The translations under genes and the position numbers were made by a program. Below the pieces are notes generated by a model. The model did no database searches, was not told the DNA's origin, and saw only the letters and a program-made list of their open reading frames with translations. Positions 38,166 through 47,350 of a stretch of 64,000 nucleotides of DNA are shown piece by piece. The stretch is from a virus. Where the stretch lies: the IMG/VR virus record IMGVR_UViG_3300025030_000088, positions 1 through 64,000 of that record, one strand, 5' to 3'. The first letter of the stretch is position 1; every line of letters begins with the position of its first letter.

Positions 38166-38194
38166 ATTATACTAAATATTCATACAGAAGTCAA
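38166..38194 (-). promoter_or_regulatory. Sigma-A promoter for the GIY-YIG gene
   Basis: On the minus strand TTGACT (38194-38189), 17-nt spacer, TATAAT (38171-38166). An extra AAAGGAGG then a GTG-TAG start-stop lies in the leader. Confidence 0.8.
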
Positions 38195-38263
38195 TAGAAC
38201 AATAAAATAAATATTAATAAATAATATACTAATAAATCAACAACCTATATAATATATTTCACA

Positions 38264-39109
38264 CTACAATCCAATCCTCAAATTATTAATTTTCTTCTTA
38301 ATATTTTCTTTTCTTGCTTGTGCATAAATGCCTACGGTATTTAGTTTGCTATGACCGAGTTGATTCTGTAATTCTGGTAATGTAAAAACTCCTTGTTCTA
38401 TTGCACTCGTAGCCATATGATGTCTTAATTGGTGAATTCCAACCTTACAATCATCACCATAACTATTAAATATATAATTAATTGTACTTTTATCTAATTT
38501 CTCACTTCTTTCAGATAAAAATATATATTGACTACTAGCAAATTTATGTTTCTCTCTAACCTCCAAATAATCTTTAATAACTTTTATTGCAACATCATTT
38601 AACAATACAGTTCTTTCCTTATCACCTTTACCAATTAATTTCAATTCTCCTTTTTCTATATCTAAATTTCTTAATTTCAAATTTGTAATTTCTTCTCTCC
38701 TAATTCCTGTATGAGCAATAAGAAAAACAATAGCAATATTTCTATCTCTATGCAAATTATATTTATTACTAACTTTATCTAAAAATTCAGACACTTGTGA
38801 TTCTGTTATATTTGTTGGATTGCCTTTACCTTGTATCTTAATAAAATCCCTTTTAATAACTTTTATACTATCAATTAACCCTAACATTAATAAAAATTCA
38901 TTAAATGATTTAATTGCAGATAATTTTCTATTAATAGAGGAAGATGATAAATTATTAATCTCTTCCTTATATTTAATAATAGAATCCCTACTAATATCAT
39001 CATGTAAAGTAAAGAAGTGATTTAAGTCTGACACATATGATGATATTGTATTATTTGATTTTGCTTGATTAATTAGATAATTTTTGTATTGTTCAATTTT
39101 ATTTTTCAT
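38264..39109 (-). CDS. Tyrosine recombinase (XerC/integrase family)
   Basis: 281 aa, ATG after AAAGGAG. N-terminal SAM-like domain (about 1-95). Catalytic residues are visible: Arg in HTGIRREEI (about 134), Lys in GKGDKERTVL, HQLRH (226-230), LGHSKL (His 253) and nucleophile Tyr 262 in VGIYAQ. It is shorter than typical phage integrases. It could integrate the element or resolve plasmid dimers. It diverges from the ribbon-helix-helix gene and shares its control region. Confidence 0.9.
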   Translation of the reverse strand: MKNKIEQYKNYLINQAKSNNTISSYVSDLNHFFTLHDDISRDSIIKYKEEINNLSSSSINRKLSAIKSFNEFLLMLGLIDSIKVIKRDFIKIQGKGNPTNITESQVSEFLDKVSNKYNLHRDRNIAIVFLIAHTGIRREEITNLKLRNLDIEKGELKLIGKGDKERTVLLNDVAIKVIKDYLEVREKHKFASSQYIFLSERSEKLDKSTINYIFNSYGDDCKVGIHQLRHHMATSAIEQGVFTLPELQNQLGHSKLNTVGIYAQARKENIKKKINNLRIGL

Positions 39110-39136
39110 ATTATATACTCCTTTTGTAATTTATTT

Positions 39137-39174
39137 GTAGAATTATTCTACCATAATAATATTATTGTTGTCAA
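39137..39174 (-). promoter_or_regulatory. Integrase promoter with palindromic operator
   Basis: On the minus strand TTGACA (39174-39169), 18-nt spacer, TAGAAT (39150-39145). A 15-bp perfect palindrome, GTAGAATTATTCTAC (39137-39151), overlaps the -10 box, as expected for a repressor operator. Confidence 0.75.
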
Positions 39175-39210
39175 TAGGATTATAAAAATAATTTATAATA
39201 TTTTATTATT

Positions 39211-39261
39211 TGTCATACACCTGTCATACACTAAATATTTCCATGTATAATATGTCATACA
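39211..39261 (+). promoter_or_regulatory. Promoter region with three TGTCATACA repeats
   Basis: TGTCATACA occurs at 39211-39219, 39222-39230 and 39253-39261. The copies flank TATAAT (39246-39251) of the plus-strand promoter. Probably the operator of the ribbon-helix-helix protein 40 nt downstream (autoregulation). Confidence 0.7.
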
Positions 39262-39301
39262 GTCAAATATAATTAAAAACAAATAAAAAGGAGTGATTAA
39301 A

Positions 39302-39562
39302 ATGATGATTAGTTTTAGATTAAACAGAAAAAGTGACAATGAATTAATTTTATTACTAAGTAAATATGAAAATAATAATATGTCTGAATTTATTAGATGT
39401 GCATTGAGGAATAATTTATTAACTAGTAAAGATACTACTGAAGATCCATTTACTAATAGTAATGCATCCAATACGGATAAAGTTGAAGTTAGGAATATTA
39501 ATAAGAAAACAGAAATTAATAAATATAAATCTATTAAATGGGATAATCAAAAATTAAAATAA
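39302..39562 (+). CDS. Ribbon-helix-helix DNA-binding protein
   Basis: 86 aa from the ATG at 39302, 8 nt after GGAG. Begins MMISFRLNRKSDNELIL, then NMSEFIRCALRNNL, the RHH (CopG/MetJ-type) fold. The remainder is a Lys/Asn-rich tail. It heads the plus-strand operon and its own promoter contains repeats suited to it, so it probably represses the operon and possibly the divergent integrase. Confidence 0.7.
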   Translation: MMISFRLNRKSDNELILLLSKYENNNMSEFIRCALRNNLLTSKDTTEDPFTNSNASNTDKVEVRNINKKTEINKYKSIKWDNQKLK

Positions 39563-39583
39563 TCAAATTGAGGAGGTTATAAT

Positions 39584-39880
39584 ATGTATAAATATATTAT
39601 ATTATTAATTTGTTTACTATACCCCCTACCTTGCTATGCTTCACCTTTAGGAGATATTGCAAAAGATTTCTTTTCTCTTCATGGTGAAGGTTCATTTCTA
39701 ATAAAATTAATGTTACTTGCAGTAGTAGGATGGATATTAGAGAATTTAGCATCAATGTTTAATAATAATAGATTGGCAGGATATATTAAATTAGGCACAA
39801 TAATGATAGCAATAGTTATGATGACATTTCAAGCCATTAAAGTATTGAAAAATGTTACAGCATTAATTTATATTGATTAA
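39584..39880 (+). CDS. Small membrane protein with signal sequence
   Basis: 98 aa, ATG after GAGG. Starts with a signal-like stretch (MYKYIILLICLLYPLPCYA). Two hydrophobic helices follow around KLMLLAVVGWILENLA and IMIAIVMMTFQAI. Layout is like SpoIIIAC/AD-like or VirB2-type small membrane proteins of plasmid conjugation modules. The role is inferred from the neighbouring FtsK-type ATPase. Confidence 0.65.
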   Translation: MYKYIILLICLLYPLPCYASPLGDIAKDFFSLHGEGSFLIKLMLLAVVGWILENLASMFNNNRLAGYIKLGTIMIAIVMMTFQAIKVLKNVTALIYID

Positions 39881-39893
39881 GAGGTGATATTAA

Positions 39894-40217
39894 ATGTGGT
39901 TAGTAAATATTATGTTTATAATTTTAGTAGGATTTATTGTAATTATTATATGTAGAGCAGTAAATAATAGAAATTTAGCAATTATGGCATGGATTATGAT
40001 GATATTTAGTATAATTAATATTTTTTTAGGTACATTTTCACCTGTTTTAAAATATGCAGAAGTTAAAAATAAAGAATTACAAGAGTATGTAGAGAAATAT
40101 AATAAAATAGATAATGTTAAGGATAATGTAAAAGATACTATTGTTAAAGAATTAAAGAGTAAAGAGAAATCATTTTGGCAAACACTAACTGAATTTCCTT
40201 TGGATAATAATAAATAA
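39894..40217 (+). CDS. Membrane protein with C-terminal coiled coil
   Basis: 107 aa, ATG after GAGGTG. Two transmembrane helices at the start (NIMFIILVGFIVIIICRAV and MAWIMMIFSIINIFLG), then a charged coil (KNKELQEYVEKYNK). Part of the membrane block preceding the FtsK-type ATPase. Function not recognised. Confidence 0.6.
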   Translation: MWLVNIMFIILVGFIVIIICRAVNNRNLAIMAWIMMIFSIINIFLGTFSPVLKYAEVKNKELQEYVEKYNKIDNVKDNVKDTIVKELKSKEKSFWQTLTEFPLDNNK

Positions 40218-40233
40218 AAATGGAGGTAATATT

Positions 40234-40761
40234 ATGCCAACAGTTATTATGAATAGTAAGATTATTATATCTGGTGTAATGACAATACTATTATTAGTTA
40301 GTGGTATTAATAGTAGTTTAAGTATGATGTTTAGTGGTAGCAAGAATTATGCAGAAATAATTAATTATAATAATGAAATATTTTATGGAAATTATATTAT
40401 TGATGATAATAAGATACCTATTATTGTTAGAGTAGATGAAGGAAATGAGAAAATTTACAATGAAAATAAAACTTATGATGAAAACAAGAAAAATGAGAGA
40501 ATTAATCAAAATGAAAAAATTATAGATGATAAAACTCCTGGTAAAATTAATATTAGCTTTAAAGATGGTAGTGGATTAGAGATAAATTATAATAGAGATA
40601 TAGGAAGTAAAGAAATGTCTGAGACAGATAAAGAATGTTTATACAAAATTGTAGATGCGATAATTAAATATATTGATAATAGTGTTGGTAAGCAAATAAC
40701 TAAAGGCACTAAAAAATTTTTAAATTTTATTAAGAAAGATGTAAATTATAAAGGGAAGTGA
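40234..40761 (+). CDS. Secreted or membrane-anchored protein
   Basis: 175 aa, ATG after GGAGG. One hydrophobic segment near the start (IIISGVMTILLLVSGINSS). The rest is extracellular-like, Asn/Asp-rich, with a C-terminal Lys-rich helix. Unknown function; its gene ends 4 nt into the ORF of the ATPase (40758), suggesting coupled translation. Confidence 0.6.
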   Translation: MPTVIMNSKIIISGVMTILLLVSGINSSLSMMFSGSKNYAEIINYNNEIFYGNYIIDDNKIPIIVRVDEGNEKIYNENKTYDENKKNERINQNEKIIDDKTPGKINISFKDGSGLEINYNRDIGSKEMSETDKECLYKIVDAIIKYIDNSVGKQITKGTKKFLNFIKKDVNYKGK

Positions 40762-40766
40762 TAATA

Positions 40767-42074
40767 TTGAAATTAGATAAAGATAAAATTATTAAGAATA
40801 TTAAAAAGAAAATTAAAGAAGTAAGTGATAATTATATGAGGAATTTATCTTATGAACCATTAAAACCTCCTACTAAAGAAAATATTAGACAAATGATTAA
40901 GAAAGAAATTAGAATGAGGAAGAGTAGAGAAATAGAAGCAGAAATAGAGAATATAATGTTTGAATGTAAATTATATAATACTAAAGGTGAATATCCTCTC
41001 CATATAAATACTAATAAAAAAGGAGATAATCATTATCAAACATTTTGGAAATTATCGTATGGATTAAATTATGAAGATATTATTGATAAGAGTAAATATT
41101 TTGCAGATGCTTTAACTGCACAGATTAATATTGAACCAAGAAAAGGATTATTAATGATTGAAGTTATTAAAGGAATTATACCTGAGAAAATACAATATGA
41201 ATTTAATTATATTGAACATATGGATAAGAATGTAGTTGTACCACTTGGTTATGATCAATCTGGTTTAGTTGTTTGGAATCTTGAAGATATACCTCATTGT
41301 TTAATTGCAGGTGTAACTCATAGTGGAAAATCAATTTTATTAACTGGTTGGGTAGATGCATTATTGCAAAATCCAAATGTTATATTATTTGTAATTGATT
41401 TAGCAATGGCAGATTTTTATCATGTAAAAAATTATTGTATATTTGGTAGTACATTAGATGATGCAGAAAATATATTAGAATATCTTATAAATGAATGTAA
41501 TAGAAGAATACAATTAATGACACTTAAAGCAGGAGTAGTTAAAATACAGAAATATAATAATAAGTATCCTAATGATAAATTGCCATATCTTGTATTAATG
41601 ATAGATGAATTTGCTTTCACTTCTCCTAGAAAATATGATGATAAAGACACAAAGAAATTAAGACAAAGATTACAAGGTATGACTGATCAACTTGCTCAAA
41701 TGGCAAGGAAAGCTGGCATACATTTAGTTGTTGCTATGCAAAGACCATCAAAAGAGTTAATACCAATGGAGATAAAAAGTAATTTTCCTGGTGCTATAAG
41801 TTTTAAAACTGTTAATTTAGGTACTAGTAAAACTATATTGGAAAATACAAGTGCATTTTATTTGCCTAGAATAAAAGGTAGATTTATGGCACAATGGGAA
41901 AGTAAACAGATAGAAGTTCAAGCAATGTTATTAGAACAAGAGGATTCTATTAGAAGATTAAAAATGTATGATAAAATCACAGATAAGATGAATGTTAAAG
42001 GAGATGATATTTATAATAGATTATGGCAATATCAAATATATGAACACACGACAAAAAGGTTATTACCGAGATAG
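40767..42074 (+). CDS. FtsK/SpoIIIE-type DNA translocase (TcpA/Orf21-like)
   Basis: About 435 aa from the TTG at 40767. Walker A near residue 182 (GVTHSGKSILL), Walker B near 277 (LPYLVLMIDEF), plus LAQMARKAGIHLVVAMQRPS and FPGAISFKT. This is the FtsK-type motor, but with a short N-terminus lacking the four-helix membrane domain, as in plasmid and ICE transfer ATPases. Together with the membrane proteins and the replication-relaxation-like gene it suggests a conjugation-like transfer or maintenance module. Confidence 0.85.
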   Translation: MKLDKDKIIKNIKKKIKEVSDNYMRNLSYEPLKPPTKENIRQMIKKEIRMRKSREIEAEIENIMFECKLYNTKGEYPLHINTNKKGDNHYQTFWKLSYGLNYEDIIDKSKYFADALTAQINIEPRKGLLMIEVIKGIIPEKIQYEFNYIEHMDKNVVVPLGYDQSGLVVWNLEDIPHCLIAGVTHSGKSILLTGWVDALLQNPNVILFVIDLAMADFYHVKNYCIFGSTLDDAENILEYLINECNRRIQLMTLKAGVVKIQKYNNKYPNDKLPYLVLMIDEFAFTSPRKYDDKDTKKLRQRLQGMTDQLAQMARKAGIHLVVAMQRPSKELIPMEIKSNFPGAISFKTVNLGTSKTILENTSAFYLPRIKGRFMAQWESKQIEVQAMLLEQEDSIRRLKMYDKITDKMNVKGDDIYNRLWQYQIYEHTTKRLLPR

Positions 42075-42711
42075 ATTAATAGTTTCAACAATTGAAGATT
42101 TTGAAGTGTTGAGTACAGAACAAATATATTATTTATTCTTCTCTGATATTAAACATGGTATTATTAAATGCAGGGAGAGATTAAGACAATTAAGAAAAAG
42201 AGGGAAAATATTATCATATAGATTAGATATAAATGAATGTAGTTATCATTTTATAGATAAAAAACCATATTATTTACAACATAACGTGAATAGAAATTGG
42301 GGATTTATGTATATAATGAATATGGTTAAATGTGAATATAAATATTTAAAGTTTGATGAAATAAGATTAGAATATTATATGAAGTGTGGTATTAGGACAG
42401 ATGGAATAATAGGATTTAAGAATTATGTGACAGGTGAATATAGATATTGGATATTAGAAAGTGATAGAAATGATAGTAGGAATAAGTTTACTAAGATTAA
42501 AAACTACAATGATAAATATGGGAATAATGGTGAGGAATATAGGAATGAGTATTGGTTTGATAGAGTAGAAAGGTTTCCACATGTATTGATTGTATGTGAT
42601 AATAATAAAAAAAGAGATAAGATATTGAATATGATTGTTGATGATAATATGAATGGTTTAAAGTTTATTGTTGTTACTGTAGATAAAATAAAAAAGATGT
42701 TGAGATTATAG
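42040..42711 (+). CDS. Replication-relaxation-like protein
   Basis: About 223 aa from the ATG at 42040, overlapping the ATPase stop. N-terminal winged-helix-like domain (YRDRLIVSTIEDFEVLSTEQIYYLFF is seen in two parts, STIEDFEVLSTEQI and KCRERLRQLRKRGK). The middle has HNVNRNWGFMY and YWILESDRN, as in the Replic_Relax family of plasmids and Firmicute ICEs. No Shine-Dalgarno is obvious, so translation is probably coupled. Confidence 0.7.
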   Translation: MNTRQKGYYRDRLIVSTIEDFEVLSTEQIYYLFFSDIKHGIIKCRERLRQLRKRGKILSYRLDINECSYHFIDKKPYYLQHNVNRNWGFMYIMNMVKCEYKYLKFDEIRLEYYMKCGIRTDGIIGFKNYVTGEYRYWILESDRNDSRNKFTKIKNYNDKYGNNGEEYRNEYWFDRVERFPHVLIVCDNNKKRDKILNMIVDDNMNGLKFIVVTVDKIKKMLRL

Positions 42712-42758
42712 AATATGTTTAGATATTTAAAATTTATAAATTTAATAGTATATTATAT

Positions 42759-42785
42759 AGAAGTTGAATTTATAACTTCTATTTT
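42759..42785 (+). terminator. Hairpin at the end of the FtsK operon
   Basis: AGAAGTT (42759-42765) with AACTTCT (42774-42780), followed by ATTTTATTT. Confidence 0.6.
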
Positions 42786-42816
42786 ATTTGTATAATTTTA
42801 GGACAAGTTGAACAAT

Positions 42817-42942
42817 ATGAGTAAAGATACAAGTTACAATACATATAGGAATACATATTGTAGAAGATATGAATTTACTTATCCAATACTATATAATTAC
42901 TATAAAATTAAAACGAGTAAGAAATTAAAGAAGAAAAAATAG
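42817..42942 (+). CDS. Possible small basic ORF (41 aa)
   Basis: ATG, begins MSKDTSYNTYRNTYC and ends KTSKKLKKKK. The upstream GGACAAG is a poor ribosome-binding site. Listed because it is the longest basic ORF in a 430-nt interval; it may be chance. Confidence 0.25.
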   Translation: MSKDTSYNTYRNTYCRRYEFTYPILYNYYKIKTSKKLKKKK

Positions 42943-43138
42943 AAGATGGTACTAGGAAGAGATATTGTGAAGATTGAAATATGTTAAGGTACGCCCCTCT
43001 ATATAATTAACTAACAGTATAGTAATTTAGATATATTATTATTTAATTAGTATGAATATTTAATTGTTAATATTTACAAGTATAAAATTTAATTTTAAGG
43101 TTATTATAATTACAAATACGAAAGGATGGTATATTAAT

Positions 43139-43333
43139 ATGGAAGGATTATTAAAATTTAGTTCAATAGTATGTATGTGTATATTTACCTATATAGGAAA
43201 GATAATTATGGGTATTGATGTAAATGAAAATGATAAAATGATTTATAATTATATAGGTATTATTAGTATTGTAATAGGAATGTTCAGCAGTGGAATATTA
43301 GGTTATTTAGGACATAGGATGAGTGAAGATTGA
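43139..43333 (+). CDS. Small membrane protein (64 aa)
   Basis: ATG at 43139, 9 nt after AAAGGATGG. Two hydrophobic stretches (KFSSIVCMCIFTYIGKI and IGIISIVIGMFSSGILGYLG). No family recognised; last gene before the non-coding region. Confidence 0.5.
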   Translation: MEGLLKFSSIVCMCIFTYIGKIIMGIDVNENDKMIYNYIGIISIVIGMFSSGILGYLGHRMSED

Positions 43334-43964
43334 GTATAAATTTAGATCTCCTCAAAATTATAAGTAGACAATGTAAATAGGGTTAATATAGTTAAATTTA
43401 ATTCTTTGAAATGGGGATTAATTTTTTGTAAAAAGTAGTTGTATATATAAAGTAAGAGTATAGATAATAGAAATGAAATAATAATAAAAAAAATTTACCA
43501 AAGGTGAAAAAATAATAAATCACTGTAAATCATTGTTACATAAGCGTTTAAAGCATATAGCATGGACAAGTTGTATTATATTATATACACTTTATCTGAG
43601 GGATGTTGCCTAAAATATTGTATGGTAAGGAATTGATGGTTATTTGGTTTAAGTTAAGTTTGGTAAATTTTTAGGTTGTTATTTTAAAAACATAATTAAT
43701 AATTAAATATAATAAATTATAAACAAAAATCAAAATTGTTTATATAGTTAAAAACTAACCAACGTATCCAAATTAGGTTTAGTTATATTGGTTTGGTTTT
43801 GTAAAAGTGATATAAATGTAGATAGTATAATGGATGTAGGGATGTTTAGGTAAAATATATTAACACTATTTTATATAAATTTAATGGTAAAAATATTATT
43901 CGATGTTTATGAATTTAATTTTATTTATTTGGTATATTATGAGTATATTTTAAAGTGTAATTAG

Positions 43965-43997
43965 AGTATGATTAAAGTATGATTAAAGTATGATTAG
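43965..43997 (+). repeat. Three tandem 11-bp repeats
   Basis: AGTATGATTAA, AGTATGATTAA and AGTATGATTAG directly in tandem. Iteron-like spacing of one helical turn. Confidence 0.75.
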
Positions 43998-44276
43998 GAT
44001 AAATTTAATGTGTGAGAGATTGTTGGTATTATTTGATTTGTGATATAATAAAGGAGAGTGAAATTAGTGAGTAGAGTGAGGATAAAGTAGTATTTGTTGA
44101 TAAAATTTGAACGATTTTATTGATTAGAATTAAAAATATGTGGTGTAGGAGTGATTTAAAAGTGTTTTGATTATTATGTGTAAATAGTTGTTATTTATGA
44201 TGTTGTACGATTGATTAGCGATAATCGCAAGTTAAAAATAAAATGGACGTGAAGATGCATCTGATTAGGTGGCATA

Positions 44277-44291
44277 TGATAATGATTATCA
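44277..44291. promoter_or_regulatory. Perfect Fur-type 7-1-7 palindrome
   Basis: TGATAATGATTATCA, a perfect match to the Bacillus Fur box TGATAATNATTATCA. No iron gene is adjacent in the window. Confidence 0.65.
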
Positions 44292-44338
44292 CTCTCAATT
44301 TGTAAACTACGCCCCGGTACTGCTCCCGACTTTGAATA

Positions 44339-44366
44339 TCTCTACATAATAAACCTTATGTAGAGA
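44339..44366 (+). terminator. Perfect 11-bp hairpin
   Basis: TCTCTACATAA pairs with TTATGTAGAGA around a 6-nt loop. No long T-run follows. Could be a terminator for an untranslated transcript, or a protein site. Confidence 0.5.
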
Positions 44367-44675
44367 ATTGTTGGTTGAATATGGTAGTATTGGGAATTGT
44401 TAGAATATTTGTTTGTCGGCTGAGTGGCTGCTTGTTGTAGCTATGAGTGGTAAATGTATAATTGTATATGTGTGAGTGGCATAAATACCCTAGAATAATA
44501 TTTACATTTGATGTGGTCGTCGTGAAGCTACATAAAATAGAATTGATGATTATTCCGGTTAATATTCTCCTGCCAGCTTCGCCGGGAATAATTTTGTCGT
44601 GAATATAAATTATAGAACATTGAGTGTGAAGAATTAAGTGGTAAACTGTGAAACACAATCAAAAAATAATTATAA

Positions 44676-44691
44676 TGTTCCACGTGGAACA
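44676..44691. promoter_or_regulatory. parS-type site (perfect palindrome)
   Basis: TGTTCCACGTGGAACA, a member of the parS consensus TGTTNCACGTGNAACA. Other copies are at 48883-48898 and 56803-56818. The upstream 18-nt string ACACAATCAAAAAATAAT (44654-44671) recurs beside the third copy. Confidence 0.8.
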
Positions 44692-44700
44692 TTTTTAACT

Positions 44701-44736
44701 GCTGTCTTGTCAGGTGTATATACAGCTGTCTTGTCA
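44701..44736 (+). repeat. Two 12-bp direct repeats
   Basis: GCTGTCTTGTCA at 44701-44712 and 44725-44736, 24 bp apart, next to the parS-type site and DnaA boxes. Confidence 0.7.
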
Positions 44737-44807
44737 CATCGTTTTAGATAACAAACAGCGTTTTGTTTAACACGTTACTACTTTAACACTTTACCATACT
44801 AAAGGAT

Positions 44808-44840
44808 TTATCCACAACCTTGTTAACAAATTGTGTATAA
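44808..44840. other. Pair of DnaA boxes
   Basis: TTATCCACA (44808-44816) and, on the other strand, TTATACACA (44832-44840), both fitting TTATNCACA. Facing orientation beside an AT-rich stretch suggests an origin-like site. Confidence 0.7.
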
Positions 44841-45424
44841 CTTTTTACATCTAATACTAATTAATACTACATAATTATCACACAATTACAAAGCAATAAA
44901 CACTACAACATATAGTTATACAATCAATATCACATAGTAATATAAACTATCTAATATAGAAATGATTTCTATATAATAATCTGACAATTTAACTATTGTA
45001 TAAGTGTACTAGTAACCTCATACACTGTATCATAATGTAACATTATTGCACACTGTGTAACTTTATACAATGTATATAAGTAAACAACGTATAATAATAT
45101 ACATAATACAAAATATCTAACAATTTTAACAACTCCGACTACTAAGTCAGAACAACATAAAACATAATATACATATATCTACATATTCATATAATACAAT
45201 ATAGTATACCAGTGTATTATCTCACTCATACACTAAAATCAATCTCCCACTAAACATACATATAATACTCTACTATATACCATACTATAGTATATATAAA
45301 ACCAACAACTAATAAAACCATATACAACAGCTATTCCACAACCATGATAATAAAATGTTGATAACTTTGTTACCAAAAAACATAAACACATAAATATAAA
45401 ACAAGTCATCAATATTAATATCAT

Positions 45425-45880
45425 GCTATCAAAGTGCTACCAAAAATCAATATATACCACATCATACGTTACCAATAATATAATCAACTAACATACACTA
45501 TATTACAAATCATGTTACTAATCATATTACTACTAATACTTAAATTATAAATTATCTATTATAAATCATCTATTACCATTTAATAAAGTATCACGCATTG
45601 TATATTATTACTCTATGCTACCATACATATTATCAACTATGTTACTAAAATAATATATCATGCTACCACGAATAAATATAAATTATTGCCTAATCTATTA
45701 CCTAACATGCTACCAATATAAAAGTATTATATGATACCAAATATTTAGTATCGTTACCAATATTACTATGGATATGATACCTATACATATATACCATATT
45801 ACCGCATTATGATACTATATAATACTTTACTGCTACCACATAAAACAAATATCATACTATCACATACTACCATCAATAGT
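45425..45880. repeat. TACCA-type iteron zone
   Basis: About 11 copies of TGCTACCA, GTTACCA, GATACC or close variants within 456 nt, in AT-rich DNA beyond the DnaA boxes. Not strictly periodic, so iteron identity is tentative. Confidence 0.55.
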
Positions 45881-46521
45881 GGTATCATCTAAGTATCACT
45901 CTAATATCACCTAATATTTACCAAATCCAAATATCCACACATTAAAATCATAATACACCTACACGCATAAATAATTATACCTGTCTTAAACCCTCTCACA
46001 ACGCCAATAAACCCTATTGTAGTATACCTTAAATTTTAACGTAAAATAAAATCACATACACTAGCACCTACAGAATATAAATATAAATAAAACCAACCAC
46101 GAATCAAACAATATATTATATAAACTATTCCAAAATATCATATATAAACAAATATAAATTTTCCTCATATCTAACCAAATAAGCCTTAATTTATACTAAA
46201 AATATGTTCCATTCTAACACAATAAATCACCTTATTGTTCTATTTTAATACACTATTGTTCCATTATAGAACATGTAATTGTATCATTACAATACACTAA
46301 TAAATTCCAACACAATCCACACAACACATATCAAATATACCCTATATAGTATCATATATAAACAACCTAAAAACCCTATATATAATCACAGATACAAATT
46401 AATTAAATCACTATACCCTATAAGGGTATCTAACAGAATATAAATATAATAAATGGTATAAATATTGCATATAATATAGGTAGGTACATATATTTTTAAA
46501 ACGAATAAGGAGGCCGACATA

Positions 46522-46953
46522 ATGACTATTACTAGAGAGGACGCAAAAAATTATTTTATCAAATTGTCCGAAAACGAACCAGAAGATTATTATTTCCAGT
46601 TTATTGCAAAATGTGACATTGTACCTGATGAAATATTTGCTAAAATGGAAAATAGGTCAGACATACGACCGACAGTCATTGAGTATAAAATCCCTAAAGT
46701 TAAAAAACCGAGAAAACCAAGCAAAAAAGCCTATTATGCATTAATTTATAGTGGAGATAGATTTACGGAAAAAGCAACGGGATTTATTACTGGAAGTAAT
46801 AATATGCATGGTGCTAGACATATGGTATATTTAGAATTTGTTGCCAATAGCTTAATAATTGAGCAGGACGACAAGAAGTATATACCAGCTTGGATTGTAG
46901 TGGAAAAAGGACTTTGGGACTTTGTTAATAAAGATGATAAAATCACTGTATAA
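46522..46953 (+). CDS. Hypothetical protein (143 aa)
   Basis: ATG after AAGGAGG. An acidic N-terminal half (ENEPEDYYFQFIAKC, VPDEIFAKM) then a basic linker (PKVKKPRKPSKK) and a mixed C-terminus (GFITGSNNMHGARHM, PAWIVVEKGLWDF). Family not recognised. First gene of the right arm and followed by a terminator. Confidence 0.6.
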   Translation: MTITREDAKNYFIKLSENEPEDYYFQFIAKCDIVPDEIFAKMENRSDIRPTVIEYKIPKVKKPRKPSKKAYYALIYSGDRFTEKATGFITGSNNMHGARHMVYLEFVANSLIIEQDDKKYIPAWIVVEKGLWDFVNKDDKITV

Positions 46954-46977
46954 CCTCTTAGGAGGTTTATTTTTTTG
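46952..46977 (+). terminator. Terminator after 46522-46953
   Basis: AACCTC / GAGGTT stem with a 4-nt loop, then a T-rich tract. It overlaps the stop codon. Confidence 0.8.
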
Positions 46978-47350
46978 CCTATCTATACATAATAAAATCC
47001 TTCATATAAGGCCGAATAAGACGGGTTAAATCGAATACACCTACACTAGATAGTAAGATTTCTTAAATCAACTCTCACAACAATAATTAAACATAATTAA
47101 ATAAATCTATATAATTATAATGACCTAAAATTCATATCAATTTACAATCAATAAATAAATATAAACCATAAACAACCACCAACAATATCTACAATAAACA
47201 TAAACAATTCTATCTATTATCTATATTATCTACAACACTATACAAACAATCTAACACAATATAAAAATAATACTATACAAATACACCTTGTTTTGATATA
47301 ATATTAATTGAAGTATATATAATTTTAAATTTTTGAAGGAGGATGAACAA
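46954..47350. other. Non-coding interval, about 400 nt
   Basis: Apart from the terminator, I see AT-rich sequence with a GATATAAT -10-like box near 47294 but no good -35. A short segment near 47061 (TTCTTAAATCAACTCT) has a relative near 50849, about 290 nt ahead of the genes at 47351 and 51136. Confidence 0.5.

Larger units (their letters stand above)
43334..46521. other. Non-coding, repeat-rich region, candidate replication/partition region
   Basis: About 3.2 kb without a convincing gene. In order it holds a tandem 11-bp repeat, a Fur-type palindrome, a hairpin, a parS-type palindrome, a pair of direct repeats, two DnaA boxes and a long zone of TACCA-type repeats. Short ORFs on both strands here look random. 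The position near the switch between the two transcription arms fits a replication origin, but no initiator gene is visible. Confidence 0.6.

Noticed and set aside
39193-39471. Minus-strand ORF of 92 codons
   Set aside because: It is the antisense shadow of the ribbon-helix-helix gene and spans its promoter.
44356-45424. Minus-strand ORFs of 60-100 codons in the non-coding centre
   Set aside because: No Shine-Dalgarno, no plausible protein sequence, and overlap with repeats and DnaA boxes.
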